Shown: piece by piece, positions 1 to 7,268 of the stretch
How the letters are laid out: each line of letters starts with the position of its first letter
Position numbering within the stretch: the stretch's first letter is position 1
DNA from: a virus
Strand: one strand, 5' to 3'
Length of the DNA stretch: 22,851 bases
IMG/VR virus record: IMGVR_UViG_3300020405_001700
Coordinates: 1-22,851 of that record
Made by a program: the position numbers and the translations under genes
The notes under the pieces: generated by a model
Databases searched by the model: none
Seen by the model: the letters and a program-made list of their open reading frames with translations, nothing else
Told to the model about the DNA's origin: nothing

Positions 1-740
1 TTGATAATACCCGTGCCAGGAACGTCTGCGACAGAGAAAAACTCTGCCATCTTACCGCTCATCCTTATGCTGGTCCTGTTACGCATTATACGTAGATCCA
101 GATTGGGTGTCAGTGAGTTGTCATAGTCGTTGACCGGAGTGAATGCGTTGGCACCATTGAGTCTTGCTCCAATTTGGTTGCCGGCCTTGTTGAAGAACAC
201 ACCCAGTATCCGCCATGTGTTACTACTGCCAAATGTTGTGGTGAATTCCTCTTTATCGCCTATGGTACTTGAGATCCTGTTGCCACCCAAACTATCCAAA
301 TCCAACTCACCGTTGAAGTTGCTGTTGTCACCGGAACTCACAGCATAGTCCCTCTTGTTCGTGACCGCGTTCACTGTGTTGTTCTCTGTGCTCCAGAAAC
401 TGTCCTTGGTGTCATTCACTGAGTTCCATTGCCATACTCCTATTGCCCAGTGGTTACCACTGGAGACCTGGTGGACCTCGTTGGTCGTGAGGTCTTCGTT
501 GTTACCCGCGTCAAACGAGAAAGTGTTGAGTGAATTCAGTGTGGTACTGACGTTGGGAGTACCGCCTACTGTGAATGTGGCGCCTGCATTCCCCTTGTCT
601 GTGACTGCGGTTACATTAGATCCACTGAGTGAATAACTTGATGTGTCTGATGCATCAATCCAAATTGCGGTTGTGATGTCTCTCGCGGGTGACCACCCCG
701 TGTACTCTGTTATTATGTGTCTAGCAATTCCCAGAGGCAT
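1..740 (-). CDS. Putative phage structural protein, 3' end outside the window
   Basis: The frame is open from the ATG at 740 to the left edge, about 246 codons, and the C-terminus is missing. The N-terminus reads MPLGIARHIITEYTGW. It continues into a Ser/Thr/Asn/Gly-rich beta-type sequence containing 'IWIDASDTSSYSL' and 'WRILGVFFNKAGNQIGARLNG'. This style resembles LamG/concanavalin-A-like modules of phage tail or capsid-decoration proteins, but I cannot confirm a family. There is no signal peptide or membrane segment. The gene follows the tail-fibre-like gene directly, with 10 bases between that stop and this ATG. It has the strongest Shine-Dalgarno sequence in the window, which overlaps the upstream stop. 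Both genes probably share one late transcript. Assignment to virion structure rests mainly on the neighbour and on composition. Confidence 0.75.
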   Translation of the reverse strand, partial: MPLGIARHIITEYTGWSPARDITTAIWIDASDTSSYSLSGSNVTAVTDKGNAGATFTVGGTPNVSTTLNSLNTFSFDAGNNEDLTTNEVHQVSSGNHWAIGVWQWNSVNDTKDSFWSTENNTVNAVTNKRDYAVSSGDNSNFNGELDLDSLGGNRISSTIGDKEEFTTTFGSSNTWRILGVFFNKAGNQIGARLNGANAFTPVNDYDNSLTPNLDLRIMRNRTSIRMSGKMAEFFSVADVPGTGII

Positions 741-742
741 CA

Positions 743-753
743 ATCACCTCCTA
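743..753 (-). promoter_or_regulatory. Near-full-length Shine-Dalgarno sequence
   Basis: The minus strand reads TAGGAGGTGAT, then TG, then ATG at 740. Only one base differs from a complete complement of the 16S rRNA 3' tail. The first three bases (TAG) are also the stop codon of the gene ending at 751, so termination and re-initiation are physically joined. This site decides the start of the partial structural gene. Confidence 0.85.
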
Positions 754-2979
754 TGAGTAGTTCTTAGCACAGTTGCCCAGGAAGTTGGTTCCATCGTTGA
801 CAATGGTGACCACGTCAATGTCGTTGGCTCCCGTTGACAGTGTTGGTGCTCCACCCGGGAATTTGACTGCAGTCGAGCCGTCTGTTCCGAAAGTTGCTGT
901 TCTTGATCCTGAACCATCCTGTGTGATTATTAATGTGACCGTGCCACCTGTTGGCAGGTTTGATATGTTGAATTCTGTGTTTGTTGCCAATGTGACCGTG
1001 TGTATGCTGGCCGCCGAGCAGTCAACTGTAATTGTTGAACTCGATGTCAGTGTGTTTATATTCTCGATGTAACCTGCGTTGAACTTAAAAGCGGCGTTGG
1101 CAACCACTTGTCCGGTGCCTGCAGGATCAAGAGTGATGTCCGCGTTGGACGGTGAAATTATGGTTGAACCGTTGAAAGTGAGGTCTCCCATTCCATTGAC
1201 GTTGATTGTGAATGAGTCCAAACTATCATCATCCGTTATGGTGACATTGTTTCCAGGATGTATGGTCAGTGTGTCTACAGGATCATCTGCCACCAGAGAA
1301 TTACCTCCACCTATCTGTACTGTCTTGAATGCGTGTTTTGCCACGCCTGTTAGGTTGGCTCCGCTGATCGCCGGCAGTGTGCCTGATAGTCCGCTGGCAC
1401 TAATTGTTCCTGAGATTGTGCCTGTGACGTGTAAATTTTCTTTTATGGTTACCTGTGTTGAGTCAGTTGAACTGATCTCTGTGCCCTTGATCTGAATACC
1501 TTCTATGTCCACTGAACCTGTTCCACCCGCCGACAGTGTTAGATCCGCGTTTGACGGAGCAGTGATCGATGATCCTGTTATTGCTAGGTCACCTGTTGAG
1601 CCACCTGCGTTGTTGTCCACGTAGTCTTTGACAGCGGCACTTGTTGGGATCGTTGTGTCGTTATCGTTTGATCCGATGCCTTCTGATTCTATTACAATGG
1701 CACTTGCCTTGAAGTTGTCCACTTCCAGGTTGGAAACTGTTGAGTTGTCAGCGTCAATCGTGCCTGTGACTGTGCCCGTGATTGTTCCAGATATGTTTCC
1801 TGTGACGTGTAGGTTCTCTTTGATCGTTACCTGTGTCGAGTCACTCGAACTTATCTCTGTTCCTTTGATCTGTATTCCTTCTATGTCCACCGAACCTGTT
1901 CCACCAGCGGTCAACACGATGTCTGCGTTGGATGGTGATGTTATTATTGATCCATCTATAGTGAGACCATCGGTCATTTCAAGTGTTCCAGACACCTTGG
2001 CACCAGTGTATGTGACTCTGAAACGCTCTGCTAGACTGGCTCCGTCAAACACTTGAAATGCAAGTTCATTAGAAGTGCCTCCTGTGCCCTGGAAGTCAAT
2101 ACTTGCACCAACAGTGCCACCACTGCCTTTAAAACGTAGTGTTGGAATATTCGCGTTGTCAGTTCTTTTGAGTGTTAGGTGAGGAGTTGCACCTTCTGTG
2201 TGTAATTCATCAACCACAGTGACGCCACTTGATGAGGTATTCAACTTTTTAACATTATCGTGATACAGTTCGACCGCACCGTCGGCGACACCCTTTATCA
2301 TGGTTTCTGAACCACTGTCCTTGCCAATTATAACATTGTTGTCACTCTGTAGGTAAAGGCTTCCGGTTCCTGTTTCTCTTATGATTGAATGACTTCCGTT
2401 GTGGAATATCTTTAAGTCATCGGCATCACCAACTCCTATATAGTTGTCACTAGCACTGCCATCGGGCAGTGATAAAATGGCGTCGACTTTTACCGCACCC
2501 GTGCCCGACGCTGTGAGTTCTAGATTGGCGTTTGAGGATCCTGTTGAAATCGTGTTGTCAGTTATGCTGACACCGTCAATGGTTGCACCACTTTGAAAGG
2601 TTCCTGTGCCGTCAACTACGAGATTGTCGTTGATGTTGATCGTGCTACTGTCCGAACTTGAAATGCTGGTGCCTGTGATGCTCAATGCTTCGATGTCAAC
2701 TCCTGCTGTGCCGTTACCTGTGATCGTCACAGATGAGTTTGTTGTCAGTGAAGTGATGTTGTCACTGTTGACAGATAAAGCGTCTATCTCCACATTACCT
2801 GTACCGTTGGGTTGGATTGATACGTTACCGTTGGTTACTGAAGTGGTCAGATTGCCATCTGCGGCATTTGAAAGATATAATTCTGTGAAATTGCTGTTGA
2901 TTTTAGACATGGCGGTACGTAAAGTATCACCAGTGGCCGGATTTCCTTCGATTCCTATGTCTATGTTTAATCGTGTCAT
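751..2979 (-). CDS. Repeat-rich tail-fibre-like structural protein (742 aa)
   Basis: The protein begins MTRLNIDIGIEGNPATGDTL and 'RTAMSKINSNFTELY', an N-terminus I associate with structural proteins of marine T4-like phages. The rest is low-complexity, Gly/Ser/Thr/Asp/Asn-rich beta sequence in which modules of the type 'SNADITL-AGGTGSVDI' and 'ISSSDST' recur. It resembles trimeric beta-helical fibre shafts. Two adjacent modules, encoded at about 1413-1557 and 1781-1933, are nearly identical in protein but differ at many synonymous sites. The C-terminal ~70 residues (from about 'TITVDCSAASIHTVTLATN') look like a globular cap. There is no signal peptide. A late-type box (AATAAATA, 3001-2994) lies 14 nt before the ATG, and no good Shine-Dalgarno sequence is visible. 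A role in the virion, probably as fibre or appendage, is inferred. Receptor binding is not shown. Confidence 0.85.
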   Translation of the reverse strand: MTRLNIDIGIEGNPATGDTLRTAMSKINSNFTELYLSNAADGNLTTSVTNGNVSIQPNGTGNVEIDALSVNSDNITSLTTNSSVTITGNGTAGVDIEALSITGTSISSSDSSTININDNLVVDGTGTFQSGATIDGVSITDNTISTGSSNANLELTASGTGAVKVDAILSLPDGSASDNYIGVGDADDLKIFHNGSHSIIRETGTGSLYLQSDNNVIIGKDSGSETMIKGVADGAVELYHDNVKKLNTSSSGVTVVDELHTEGATPHLTLKRTDNANIPTLRFKGSGGTVGASIDFQGTGGTSNELAFQVFDGASLAERFRVTYTGAKVSGTLEMTDGLTIDGSIITSPSNADIVLTAGGTGSVDIEGIQIKGTEISSSDSTQVTIKENLHVTGNISGTITGTVTGTIDADNSTVSNLEVDNFKASAIVIESEGIGSNDNDTTIPTSAAVKDYVDNNAGGSTGDLAITGSSITAPSNADLTLSAGGTGSVDIEGIQIKGTEISSTDSTQVTIKENLHVTGTISGTISASGLSGTLPAISGANLTGVAKHAFKTVQIGGGNSLVADDPVDTLTIHPGNNVTITDDDSLDSFTINVNGMGDLTFNGSTIISPSNADITLDPAGTGQVVANAAFKFNAGYIENINTLTSSSTITVDCSAASIHTVTLATNTEFNISNLPTGGTVTLIITQDGSGSRTATFGTDGSTAVKFPGGAPTLSTGANDIDVVTIVNDGTNFLGNCAKNYS

Positions 2980-2993
2980 ATAATGTTTGTGTG

Positions 2994-3006
2994 TATTTAT
3001 TAAATA
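2994..3006. promoter_or_regulatory. Back-to-back late-type promoter boxes, bidirectional
   Basis: The 13 bases TATTTATTAAATA form an odd palindrome (TATTTA-T-TAAATA). On the minus strand they give AATAAATA (3001-2994), 14 nt before the ATG at 2979. On the plus strand they give ATTAAATA (2999-3006), 6 nt before the ATG at 3013. Both match the T4 late box TATAAATA in the TAAATA core. No -35 hexamer is seen. Confidence 0.6.
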
Positions 3007-3012
3007 AAATTG

Positions 3013-3291
3013 ATGTTCATAGAGACATTAAAAACCATGCGATTGTACGAACGCCAAAGTAAACTGGGTGTTTATCATACCTTCCACCGTAAAAACACCG
3101 TGTATGTTTTCAAGTGCGATTCATGTGGTGACATCTTTCTCAGAGCCAGATCGCAAGTGGATCCTGAGCGAGCATCAAACGATTACAAACATGTGTGTAA
3201 CAACTGTGATACCAAAAAGTTTGCACAATCAGTGGGTGTCAAAATGAGACATATCTATAAAATTGACGCCAGTTCTACAAAACTAATTTAA
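3013..3291 (+). CDS. Small zinc-ribbon protein
   Basis: This 92-aa basic protein has two Cys pairs, C35-x2-C38 ('FKCDSCGD') and C62-x2-C65 ('HVCNNCDT'), spaced as in a zinc ribbon. A conserved-looking 'KKFAQSVGVK' tail follows. I recall similar small proteins beside structural genes in marine T4-like phages, with unknown function. Possible starts are TTG 3010, ATG 3013 and ATG 3037 (MRLYERQ). I chose 3013 because it lies 6 nt from the late-type box, matching other genes here. The protein family itself might start at 3037. The gene runs opposite to its neighbours and overlaps the stop of the convergent gene by 9 bases. Nucleic-acid binding is plausible but inferred only from the ribbon. Confidence 0.75.
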   Translation: MFIETLKTMRLYERQSKLGVYHTFHRKNTVYVFKCDSCGDIFLRARSQVDPERASNDYKHVCNNCDTKKFAQSVGVKMRHIYKIDASSTKLI

Positions 3292-4041
3292 AGGCCACCA
3301 CTGTATCTTGTCCTTTTCACCATTGACCCATCGTTGTAGATCTGCATATGTTCCAACACTAATGTTGGGTTGGTCAAAATAGCCAGGTAAAAAATAATTG
3401 TATTCTATGTATTCACGTCTGTTGATAAAATAAAAATTTGTATTAGGATAACGCCGAAATGTCTGGCGTAAATGATACATCCATTCATACTTTAAATATG
3501 CTTTCATACTCAATCTACTAGGATAATTTTTAGTATTTTTGTAGATGTTGTTTTGTTCTCTACTGCTACTGCCATCGACTGCGGCATATTCCCATTGTCT
3601 TGCACCCAATATGTCAAACGCAAGTATAATAACATTTTTTATTCCTGAGTCGGCGGCCATGGCCACAGCAGAAGTTCCTGACCCTTTTGCTTCACTGAAA
3701 TCCAGTGTTCTAATTTTGCCACCATTTTTGGTTGTGCCTCCACGCCAAATTCTATACAATTTAAGTTTGTCAGGCACGTCGGTGGTCTTGTCACCTTCAA
3801 TTATCCAATTCCAATCCAGTGTGTCTTCTAGTCCGTACACTTTCACAGTGCTTTCGGAGTCTTGTTTCCACTGTTGTAATTCAGCAGTCATGTTTTCATT
3901 TACACTGACAATATGATCGCACAGATCGGGATGATCTCTATAGATTGCGTTACAACCCCATACCACTCCTTTGCCTTTGAGTGTTTCTATAGGAAATATA
4001 TTTCTTGATTCACCGTTGCCAATTACAAACGCTGTGTCCAT
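3283..4041 (-). CDS. GNGESR-motif Rossmann-like protein (252 aa), paralogue 1
   Basis: The N-terminus 'TAFVIGNGESRNIFPIETL' is followed by 'VVWGCNAIYRDHPD'. This resembles the nucleotide-binding loop of MptE-like/DUF115 proteins and the 'GNGPSL...CN' motif of GT42-type sialyltransferases. Further on are 'KGSGTSAVAMAADSGIKNVIILAFDIL' and an aromatic-rich C-terminus. A paralogue lies at 7593-8234 with the same GNGESR, GCNAI(Y/F)RDH and (A/T)MDL/AFDIL landmarks. The ATG shares a base with the stop of iscA (TAATG), so it is the last cistron of the QueD-to-IscA operon. A glycosyl- or nucleotide-sugar-related role, perhaps with the glycosyltransferase at 4701-5399, is an inference. The family cannot be settled by eye. 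Confidence 0.85.
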   Translation of the reverse strand: MDTAFVIGNGESRNIFPIETLKGKGVVWGCNAIYRDHPDLCDHIVSVNENMTAELQQWKQDSESTVKVYGLEDTLDWNWIIEGDKTTDVPDKLKLYRIWRGGTTKNGGKIRTLDFSEAKGSGTSAVAMAADSGIKNVIILAFDILGARQWEYAAVDGSSSREQNNIYKNTKNYPSRLSMKAYLKYEWMYHLRQTFRRYPNTNFYFINRREYIEYNYFLPGYFDQPNISVGTYADLQRWVNGEKDKIQWWPLN

Positions 4042-4376
4042 TAAACACCAAATGACTCACCGCAACCACACCCTGATGATGCATTGGGGTTGATTATTTC
4101 AAACTGTGCTCCAAACACTTCTTCTTTCCAGTCAATTTTGGTACCTGCCACATACATCATAGATGTTTCATCTACCACAAAACGTCCAGTGCCCCAATCG
4201 ACCACTTCGTCATCTTTGCCAATGTCTTCTTTTTTGTCTACAAAATTCCAATCATATTTGAAGCCTGCACAGCCACCGCCCAACACTGCCAAACTCACAG
4301 CATACTTGTCAGGGTGTTTTTCCAAAAGTTTTTCCATTTGTGCTTTTGCTGAATCTGTTATATCAAACCATTTCAT
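4041..4376 (-). CDS. iscA-like: IscA/HesB/ErpA-type iron-sulphur carrier (A-type)
   Basis: This 111-aa protein has the A-type carrier fold. C36 lies in 'GGGCAGFKY', and C103 and C105 lie in the terminal 'GCGCGESFGV', giving the expected Cys-x~65-Cys-Gly-Cys pattern that binds an Fe-S cluster or iron. Length is normal for the family. I chose the ATG at 4376 (MKWFDITDSAKAQMEKLLE). A longer frame back to 4457 would add 27 non-homologous residues and run into the upstream gene. The start is 5 nt past the upstream stop, and the stop forms TAATG with the next gene. A-type carriers pass Fe-S clusters to apo-enzymes. The two radical SAM genes in this window are possible clients, which is inference only. 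Confidence 0.93.
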   Translation of the reverse strand: MKWFDITDSAKAQMEKLLEKHPDKYAVSLAVLGGGCAGFKYDWNFVDKKEDIGKDDEVVDWGTGRFVVDETSMMYVAGTKIDWKEEVFGAQFEIINPNASSGCGCGESFGV

Positions 4377-4380
4377 ACTT

Positions 4381-4704
4381 TTAATTATCAGTGTTGTTGC
4401 CCATGTTTTGTAAACCAACTGCCAAAAAGAAAGCAGTTGCTTCTCTTTGATCTTCAAAACTCATGTAGGCATTCTGATGCTCCCAGTGATTGGCGGGATT
4501 TTGAATATCACCAGTGGGTTTGAACCACCAACCCCATTTTGATTTACAGTTTACCTGACACCATTCTATCAAATCACCATGGATACCGTTGTTGTTCATG
4601 TCTATGTTGTGTGCAAACTGTTTTTGATATCCACAATCTTTAGGAATCTCATTCATTCCAGGCTTGATTTTTTTTATCTTTACTGTGCCGTATTTTTTTG
4701 TCAT
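4381..4704 (-). CDS. Conserved-looking hypothetical protein (107 aa)
   Basis: I do not recognise this protein. It starts MTKKYGTVKIKKIKPGMNEI and is rich in Trp and Asn ('WGWWFKPTGDIQNPANHWEH'). Three cysteines (C24, C49, C53) sit in the middle, and the C-terminus has 'SFEDQREATAFFLAVGL'. The start at 4704 forms an exact ATGA overlap with the stop of the glycosyltransferase gene. A longer frame starting at 4725 would overlap that gene by 25 bases and is less likely. There is no signal peptide or membrane segment. Its position between a glycosyltransferase and IscA inside a tightly coupled operon says only that it is co-expressed. Confidence 0.75.
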   Translation of the reverse strand: MTKKYGTVKIKKIKPGMNEIPKDCGYQKQFAHNIDMNNNGIHGDLIEWCQVNCKSKWGWWFKPTGDIQNPANHWEHQNAYMSFEDQREATAFFLAVGLQNMGNNTDN

Positions 4705-5399
4705 TTCCAATTGTCTACCACCCATTGGTCAGCACAGTTAAAAGGCTTTGGCTCACCATGGAACACTGCCACTTTGTTTTCCGCCACCACATTTGGAGGC
4801 TTCTTGAAATATCTTTTGCCATCTTTATTGATCAACTTTGTGTCTTTGTATCCGATCATTTCCCATTTGTAACTTCTTATCCATTCATCAGGAAACCAAT
4901 TGATATCTTCTTTGGCACGTTTCATAATCCAATCTTGATCTCCATGGTTCTGCTGTATAATTTTGGCATGATTTTGTACAAATTCGTCCCATAGATAATT
5001 CATTGTGCCAGTTTCCCAACGCATCACACTGGAGTTGCTGTTTTTCCAATCTTTTATTCTACATCTATTGAAATCTCTAATAATGTTGAACTTGCCAGGA
5101 TTACATGTAAAAAGATCGTCAATGTTACGGAATATGATTACATCCAAATCAAAAAACAATATGTTGCCCTGCAAAGGGAAATGAGAACCAAACATCCACA
5201 GTTTGCTCCACCAAGTTTTGATCCATGGATCTTTTGGCAAAGGCAAAGTTTTTATGTGCGGATCAAGACCTTTGGGATCATCTGTGATGCAATGGAAATC
5301 CCAGTCCAGTGTGATATTTCTTTCACACATTTTATACAATACGTTTGCATATTTCGAAACGTATTTGTTACCCCACTTAACGCATACTACGTGATTCAT
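4701..5399 (-). CDS. GT-A type glycosyltransferase (GT8-like)
   Basis: This 232-aa protein has the landmarks of small retaining GT-A glycosyltransferases. Its N-terminal strand is 'HVVCVKWGNKYVSKYANVLY', and 'HCITDD' follows at about 36-41. The metal- and nucleotide-sugar-binding DxD sits in 'LFFDLDVII' (D84, D86), and the late motif 'VAVFHGEPKPF' is near residue 215, like the HxxGxxKPW of family 8. It would transfer a sugar from a nucleotide donor, with the acceptor unknown. Candidate acceptors are host surface glycans, phage DNA bases or virion proteins. The 5' end overlaps the upstream gene by 23 bases, and the 3' end couples by ATGA to the next gene. The enzyme class is fairly sure but the substrate is open. 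Confidence 0.85.
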   Translation of the reverse strand: MNHVVCVKWGNKYVSKYANVLYKMCERNITLDWDFHCITDDPKGLDPHIKTLPLPKDPWIKTWWSKLWMFGSHFPLQGNILFFDLDVIIFRNIDDLFTCNPGKFNIIRDFNRCRIKDWKNSNSSVMRWETGTMNYLWDEFVQNHAKIIQQNHGDQDWIMKRAKEDINWFPDEWIRSYKWEMIGYKDTKLINKDGKRYFKKPPNVVAENKVAVFHGEPKPFNCADQWVVDNWK

Positions 5400-6519
5400 A
5401 ACCTCTTCTTAAATTTTCTATTTGTATTTGTTTCCAGTCTTCACTGTCCAAAGTATATGGATAATAATTTTCCCAACTACGGGTGCCTATTGTGTGAATA
5501 CTTTTGATATTTAGATTATCTTTCATTTCTTTATACACTTGAGAAAAAGATTCGTTATCAAAACCCAACTGTAGATCCACTTGGCCTATCTTGATATAAC
5601 CCAAACTAAGTTTAGGGTCATCCCAATCATAACCATTCAGTTCCAGCCAGTGTCTATAGCCTTCCATTTCTTTTTTTTTCCAATCAAAAGTGTCCTCGTC
5701 GATTGTTTGGCCCCATTCTATATCAAATTCTCCAGAGTAGTATTTTTGATGGTTGATTTCAGAACACAGTGCTTCTGTCATTTTAGGTGCACCCTCGTCT
5801 CTGAAAACTTCGTATAGAGTTTTACCAATTTGGCTCCAGTGGAGATACACACCACCCAATTCTCTACGATATCTGTTTTGTTTGAACAATTCATAATCTT
5901 CATCATGTAGGTCATATCTTGGTGCATTCAAAAAGGTTGTGATCTGTGATGGTCTCATCCAGTCAGGGTCTACCTTGCTTTTACGATATGACAACACCCA
6001 ACTTTCTATTTCGTGGCAAAGGTTGTTCAACTGTCTTATTGCGTACTTGGTCTCAAAGTCCGCTTGGCGGTAATACTTGGATAGACTCCAAGCAGTACCT
6101 TGTAATTCTTCAAAAAATCTATGCAGTAGGTTACAGGCCTCGTGTTTCAGTCTCAGTCCTGGCTTTTCCATGGGTGGACGATCATGTGTCAGTCCTGTGG
6201 GTAAGGTAGCACTGTATTGGAAATCATCCACACTGAATGGATGTATTTTTTCGTAAGTAGGATCAAAATCAAATGAATTTATTTGTGCAATACTTTTGTT
6301 TAATTCTCCTACTAGATAATGTAAATCTCTATTAGAATCTGCCCAACCCAACCAACAAAAGTTTTTTTCCAATACACGTTTTTTATCGAGGTTATCTTTT
6401 AAGGCCTCCATAAAACGCTGTCCAAGAGGTGTGTCGTAGATATTGATTCTTAACTGCTTGTTATTGAGTTGGACAACTATGTTTTCAAATAGAAAATTAT
6501 TTTCTTGAGTAGATGGCAC
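5377..6519 (-). CDS. Hypothetical protein of marine-phage type (380 aa)
   Basis: I cannot assign a function. The protein is hydrophilic and rich in Trp, Tyr, Asp and Glu, for example 'EKNFCWLGWADSNRDLHYL', 'HDEDYELFKQNRYRRELGGVYLHWSQIGKTLYEVFRDEGAP' read in pieces, and 'LSLGYIKIGQVDLQLGF'. There are no membrane segments, no cysteine clusters and no nucleotide-binding loop. It overlaps QueD upstream by 23 bases and the glycosyltransferase downstream by 23 bases. The gene is therefore locked into the operon by translational coupling. The clustered acidic and aromatic residues might suggest a metal- or sugar-binding protein, but that is a guess. Confidence 0.75.
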   Translation of the reverse strand: MPSTQENNFLFENIVVQLNNKQLRINIYDTPLGQRFMEALKDNLDKKRVLEKNFCWLGWADSNRDLHYLVGELNKSIAQINSFDFDPTYEKIHPFSVDDFQYSATLPTGLTHDRPPMEKPGLRLKHEACNLLHRFFEELQGTAWSLSKYYRQADFETKYAIRQLNNLCHEIESWVLSYRKSKVDPDWMRPSQITTFLNAPRYDLHDEDYELFKQNRYRRELGGVYLHWSQIGKTLYEVFRDEGAPKMTEALCSEINHQKYYSGEFDIEWGQTIDEDTFDWKKKEMEGYRHWLELNGYDWDDPKLSLGYIKIGQVDLQLGFDNESFSQVYKEMKDNLNIKSIHTIGTRSWENYYPYTLDSEDWKQIQIENLRRGYESRSMR

Positions 6520-6946
6520 TGTTTGCTCCGTGTTCCATGCACTCTACACTTTCTACAAAACATCTACCATCTGTTTGTTTACGAATCAGATCATCTGCAA
6601 AATCAAAAGCATGTTTGGCAAACATTTCTGCGCCAACACCATCAAATACTCTAACTTCAGCGAGGTCATGTTTTTCAAGTTCTTTCAGTTTATCAAACTG
6701 TGGATCATTTTTGTCCAATGCCATTTTATGATCAAACTTGTCTTCTAACCATGCTTTCAGCGGTTTAAGTCCACCAAAGTCCACCGCCCAGTTTTTGTTG
6801 TCCAGTTCATTGCATCCAAATGTGAATTTAAAGGCCAAACTGTAACCATGTAACAAATGACAGTGAGAATGATCTGCGTTAGGTTGTCTGAACACACAGG
6901 CTAGTCCTATGTTGTGTCCATATGTTTTTGTTGAATAGTAAGTCAT
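6497..6946 (-). CDS. queD-like: QueD / 6-pyruvoyl-tetrahydropterin synthase family protein
   Basis: This 149-aa protein is the family's normal length. The core segment is 'DHSHCHLLHGYSLAFKFTFG' (residues 25-44), holding the catalytic Cys29 and His33. 'AVDFGGLKPLKAWLEDKFDHKMAL' follows, carrying the Asp72-His73 pair, and the late 'VESVECMEHG' holds the substrate-binding Glu. In canonical QueD the second zinc-binding motif is HGH. Here it is HGY, and the first 'AAH' histidine is not obvious, so this belongs to a divergent lineage. The usual product is 6-carboxy-tetrahydropterin, a queuosine/7-deazaguanine precursor. No queE, queC or folE is in the window. A clear AAGGAG lies 5 nt before the ATG, and the start overlaps the stop of the mini-ORF at 6943-7011. 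Confidence 0.88.
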   Translation of the reverse strand: MTYYSTKTYGHNIGLACVFRQPNADHSHCHLLHGYSLAFKFTFGCNELDNKNWAVDFGGLKPLKAWLEDKFDHKMALDKNDPQFDKLKELEKHDLAEVRVFDGVGAEMFAKHAFDFADDLIRKQTDGRCFVESVECMEHGANSAIYSRK

Positions 6947-7011
6947 CTTTTCTCCTTAATGATGACTTGCAGAGTGTTTATAGAGGGATGAAAGTCTTTG
7001 AGTCCTCTCAT
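6943..7011 (-). CDS. Possible 22-residue mini-protein bridging two genes
   Basis: The frame MRGLKDFHPSINTLQVIIKE plus KR exactly fills the gap between its neighbours. Its ATG (7011-7009) shares a base with the stop of the 85-aa gene (TAATG). Its TGA (6945-6943) sits inside the ATGA at the start of the QueD-like gene. Reading through it would carry ribosomes across the gap and over the QueD Shine-Dalgarno site. It may therefore be a coupling leader peptide, a real small protein, or chance. It is too short to judge by composition. Confidence 0.4.
   Translation of the reverse strand: MRGLKDFHPSINTLQVIIKEKR
6952..6957 (-). promoter_or_regulatory. Shine-Dalgarno site of the QueD-like gene
   Basis: AAGGAG on the minus strand lies 5 nt before the ATG at 6946 and inside the mini-ORF. 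It is one of the few clear ribosome binding sites in this operon. Confidence 0.7.
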
Positions 7012-7268
7012 TAGTTCAACCTTTTTTTGATATCCCCAAGGTCGAGTCCTAATTCTTCTGATGCTGATCTTATTCGATCAGTAAGTTCATTTGGTATATT
7101 TAATTCTCCATCAATAATACTTTTCAAAAAATGAATCAACACTGAAAATTCTGGTCTATTACTCACAGTCTCTGGATCTACTCCATGTTTCTCCATTGCA
7201 TGAAGCATGGCTTCGCACGTGTCCACCAAAGTCTTAATGCTGGTATTGTGCTTTTCAAAATGTTTCAT
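7011..7268 (-). CDS. Hypothetical protein (85 aa)
   Basis: I do not recognise this protein. It is small and charged, and predicted mostly helical by eye: 'MKHFEKHNTSIKTLVDTCEA', 'ELTDRIRSASEELGLDLGDIKKRL'. It has no membrane segment and one cysteine. The start forms TAATG with the stop of the LSm-like gene, and the stop forms TAATG with the mini-ORF. It is thus the second cistron of the operon led by the promoter at 7607-7580. Early or middle expression is inferred from that promoter. Confidence 0.75.
   Translation of the reverse strand: MKHFEKHNTSIKTLVDTCEAMLHAMEKHGVDPETVSNRPEFSVLIHFLKSIIDGELNIPNELTDRIRSASEELGLDLGDIKKRLN

Noticed and set aside
1413-1933. Repeats as a CRISPR array
   Set aside because: There are only two diverged copies and they lie within one protein frame. 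There are no short exact repeats with spacers.
1079-2056. Two long plus-strand frames (1079-1495 and 1628-2056) under the fibre gene
   Set aside because: Their Val/Pro/Ser/Leu-rich translations are mirror images of the repetitive Thr/Asn/Gly/Asp coding on the minus strand. They have no start signals and are shadows.
2979-2984. Plus-strand TATAAT over the fibre gene start
   Set aside because: No -35 hexamer upstream, and the late-type box at 2999-3006 explains the plus gene better.
4377-4457. 27-residue N-terminal extension of IscA
   Set aside because: The extension reads in a frame that overlaps the 107-aa gene and has no family similarity. The ATG at 4376 gives the normal length.
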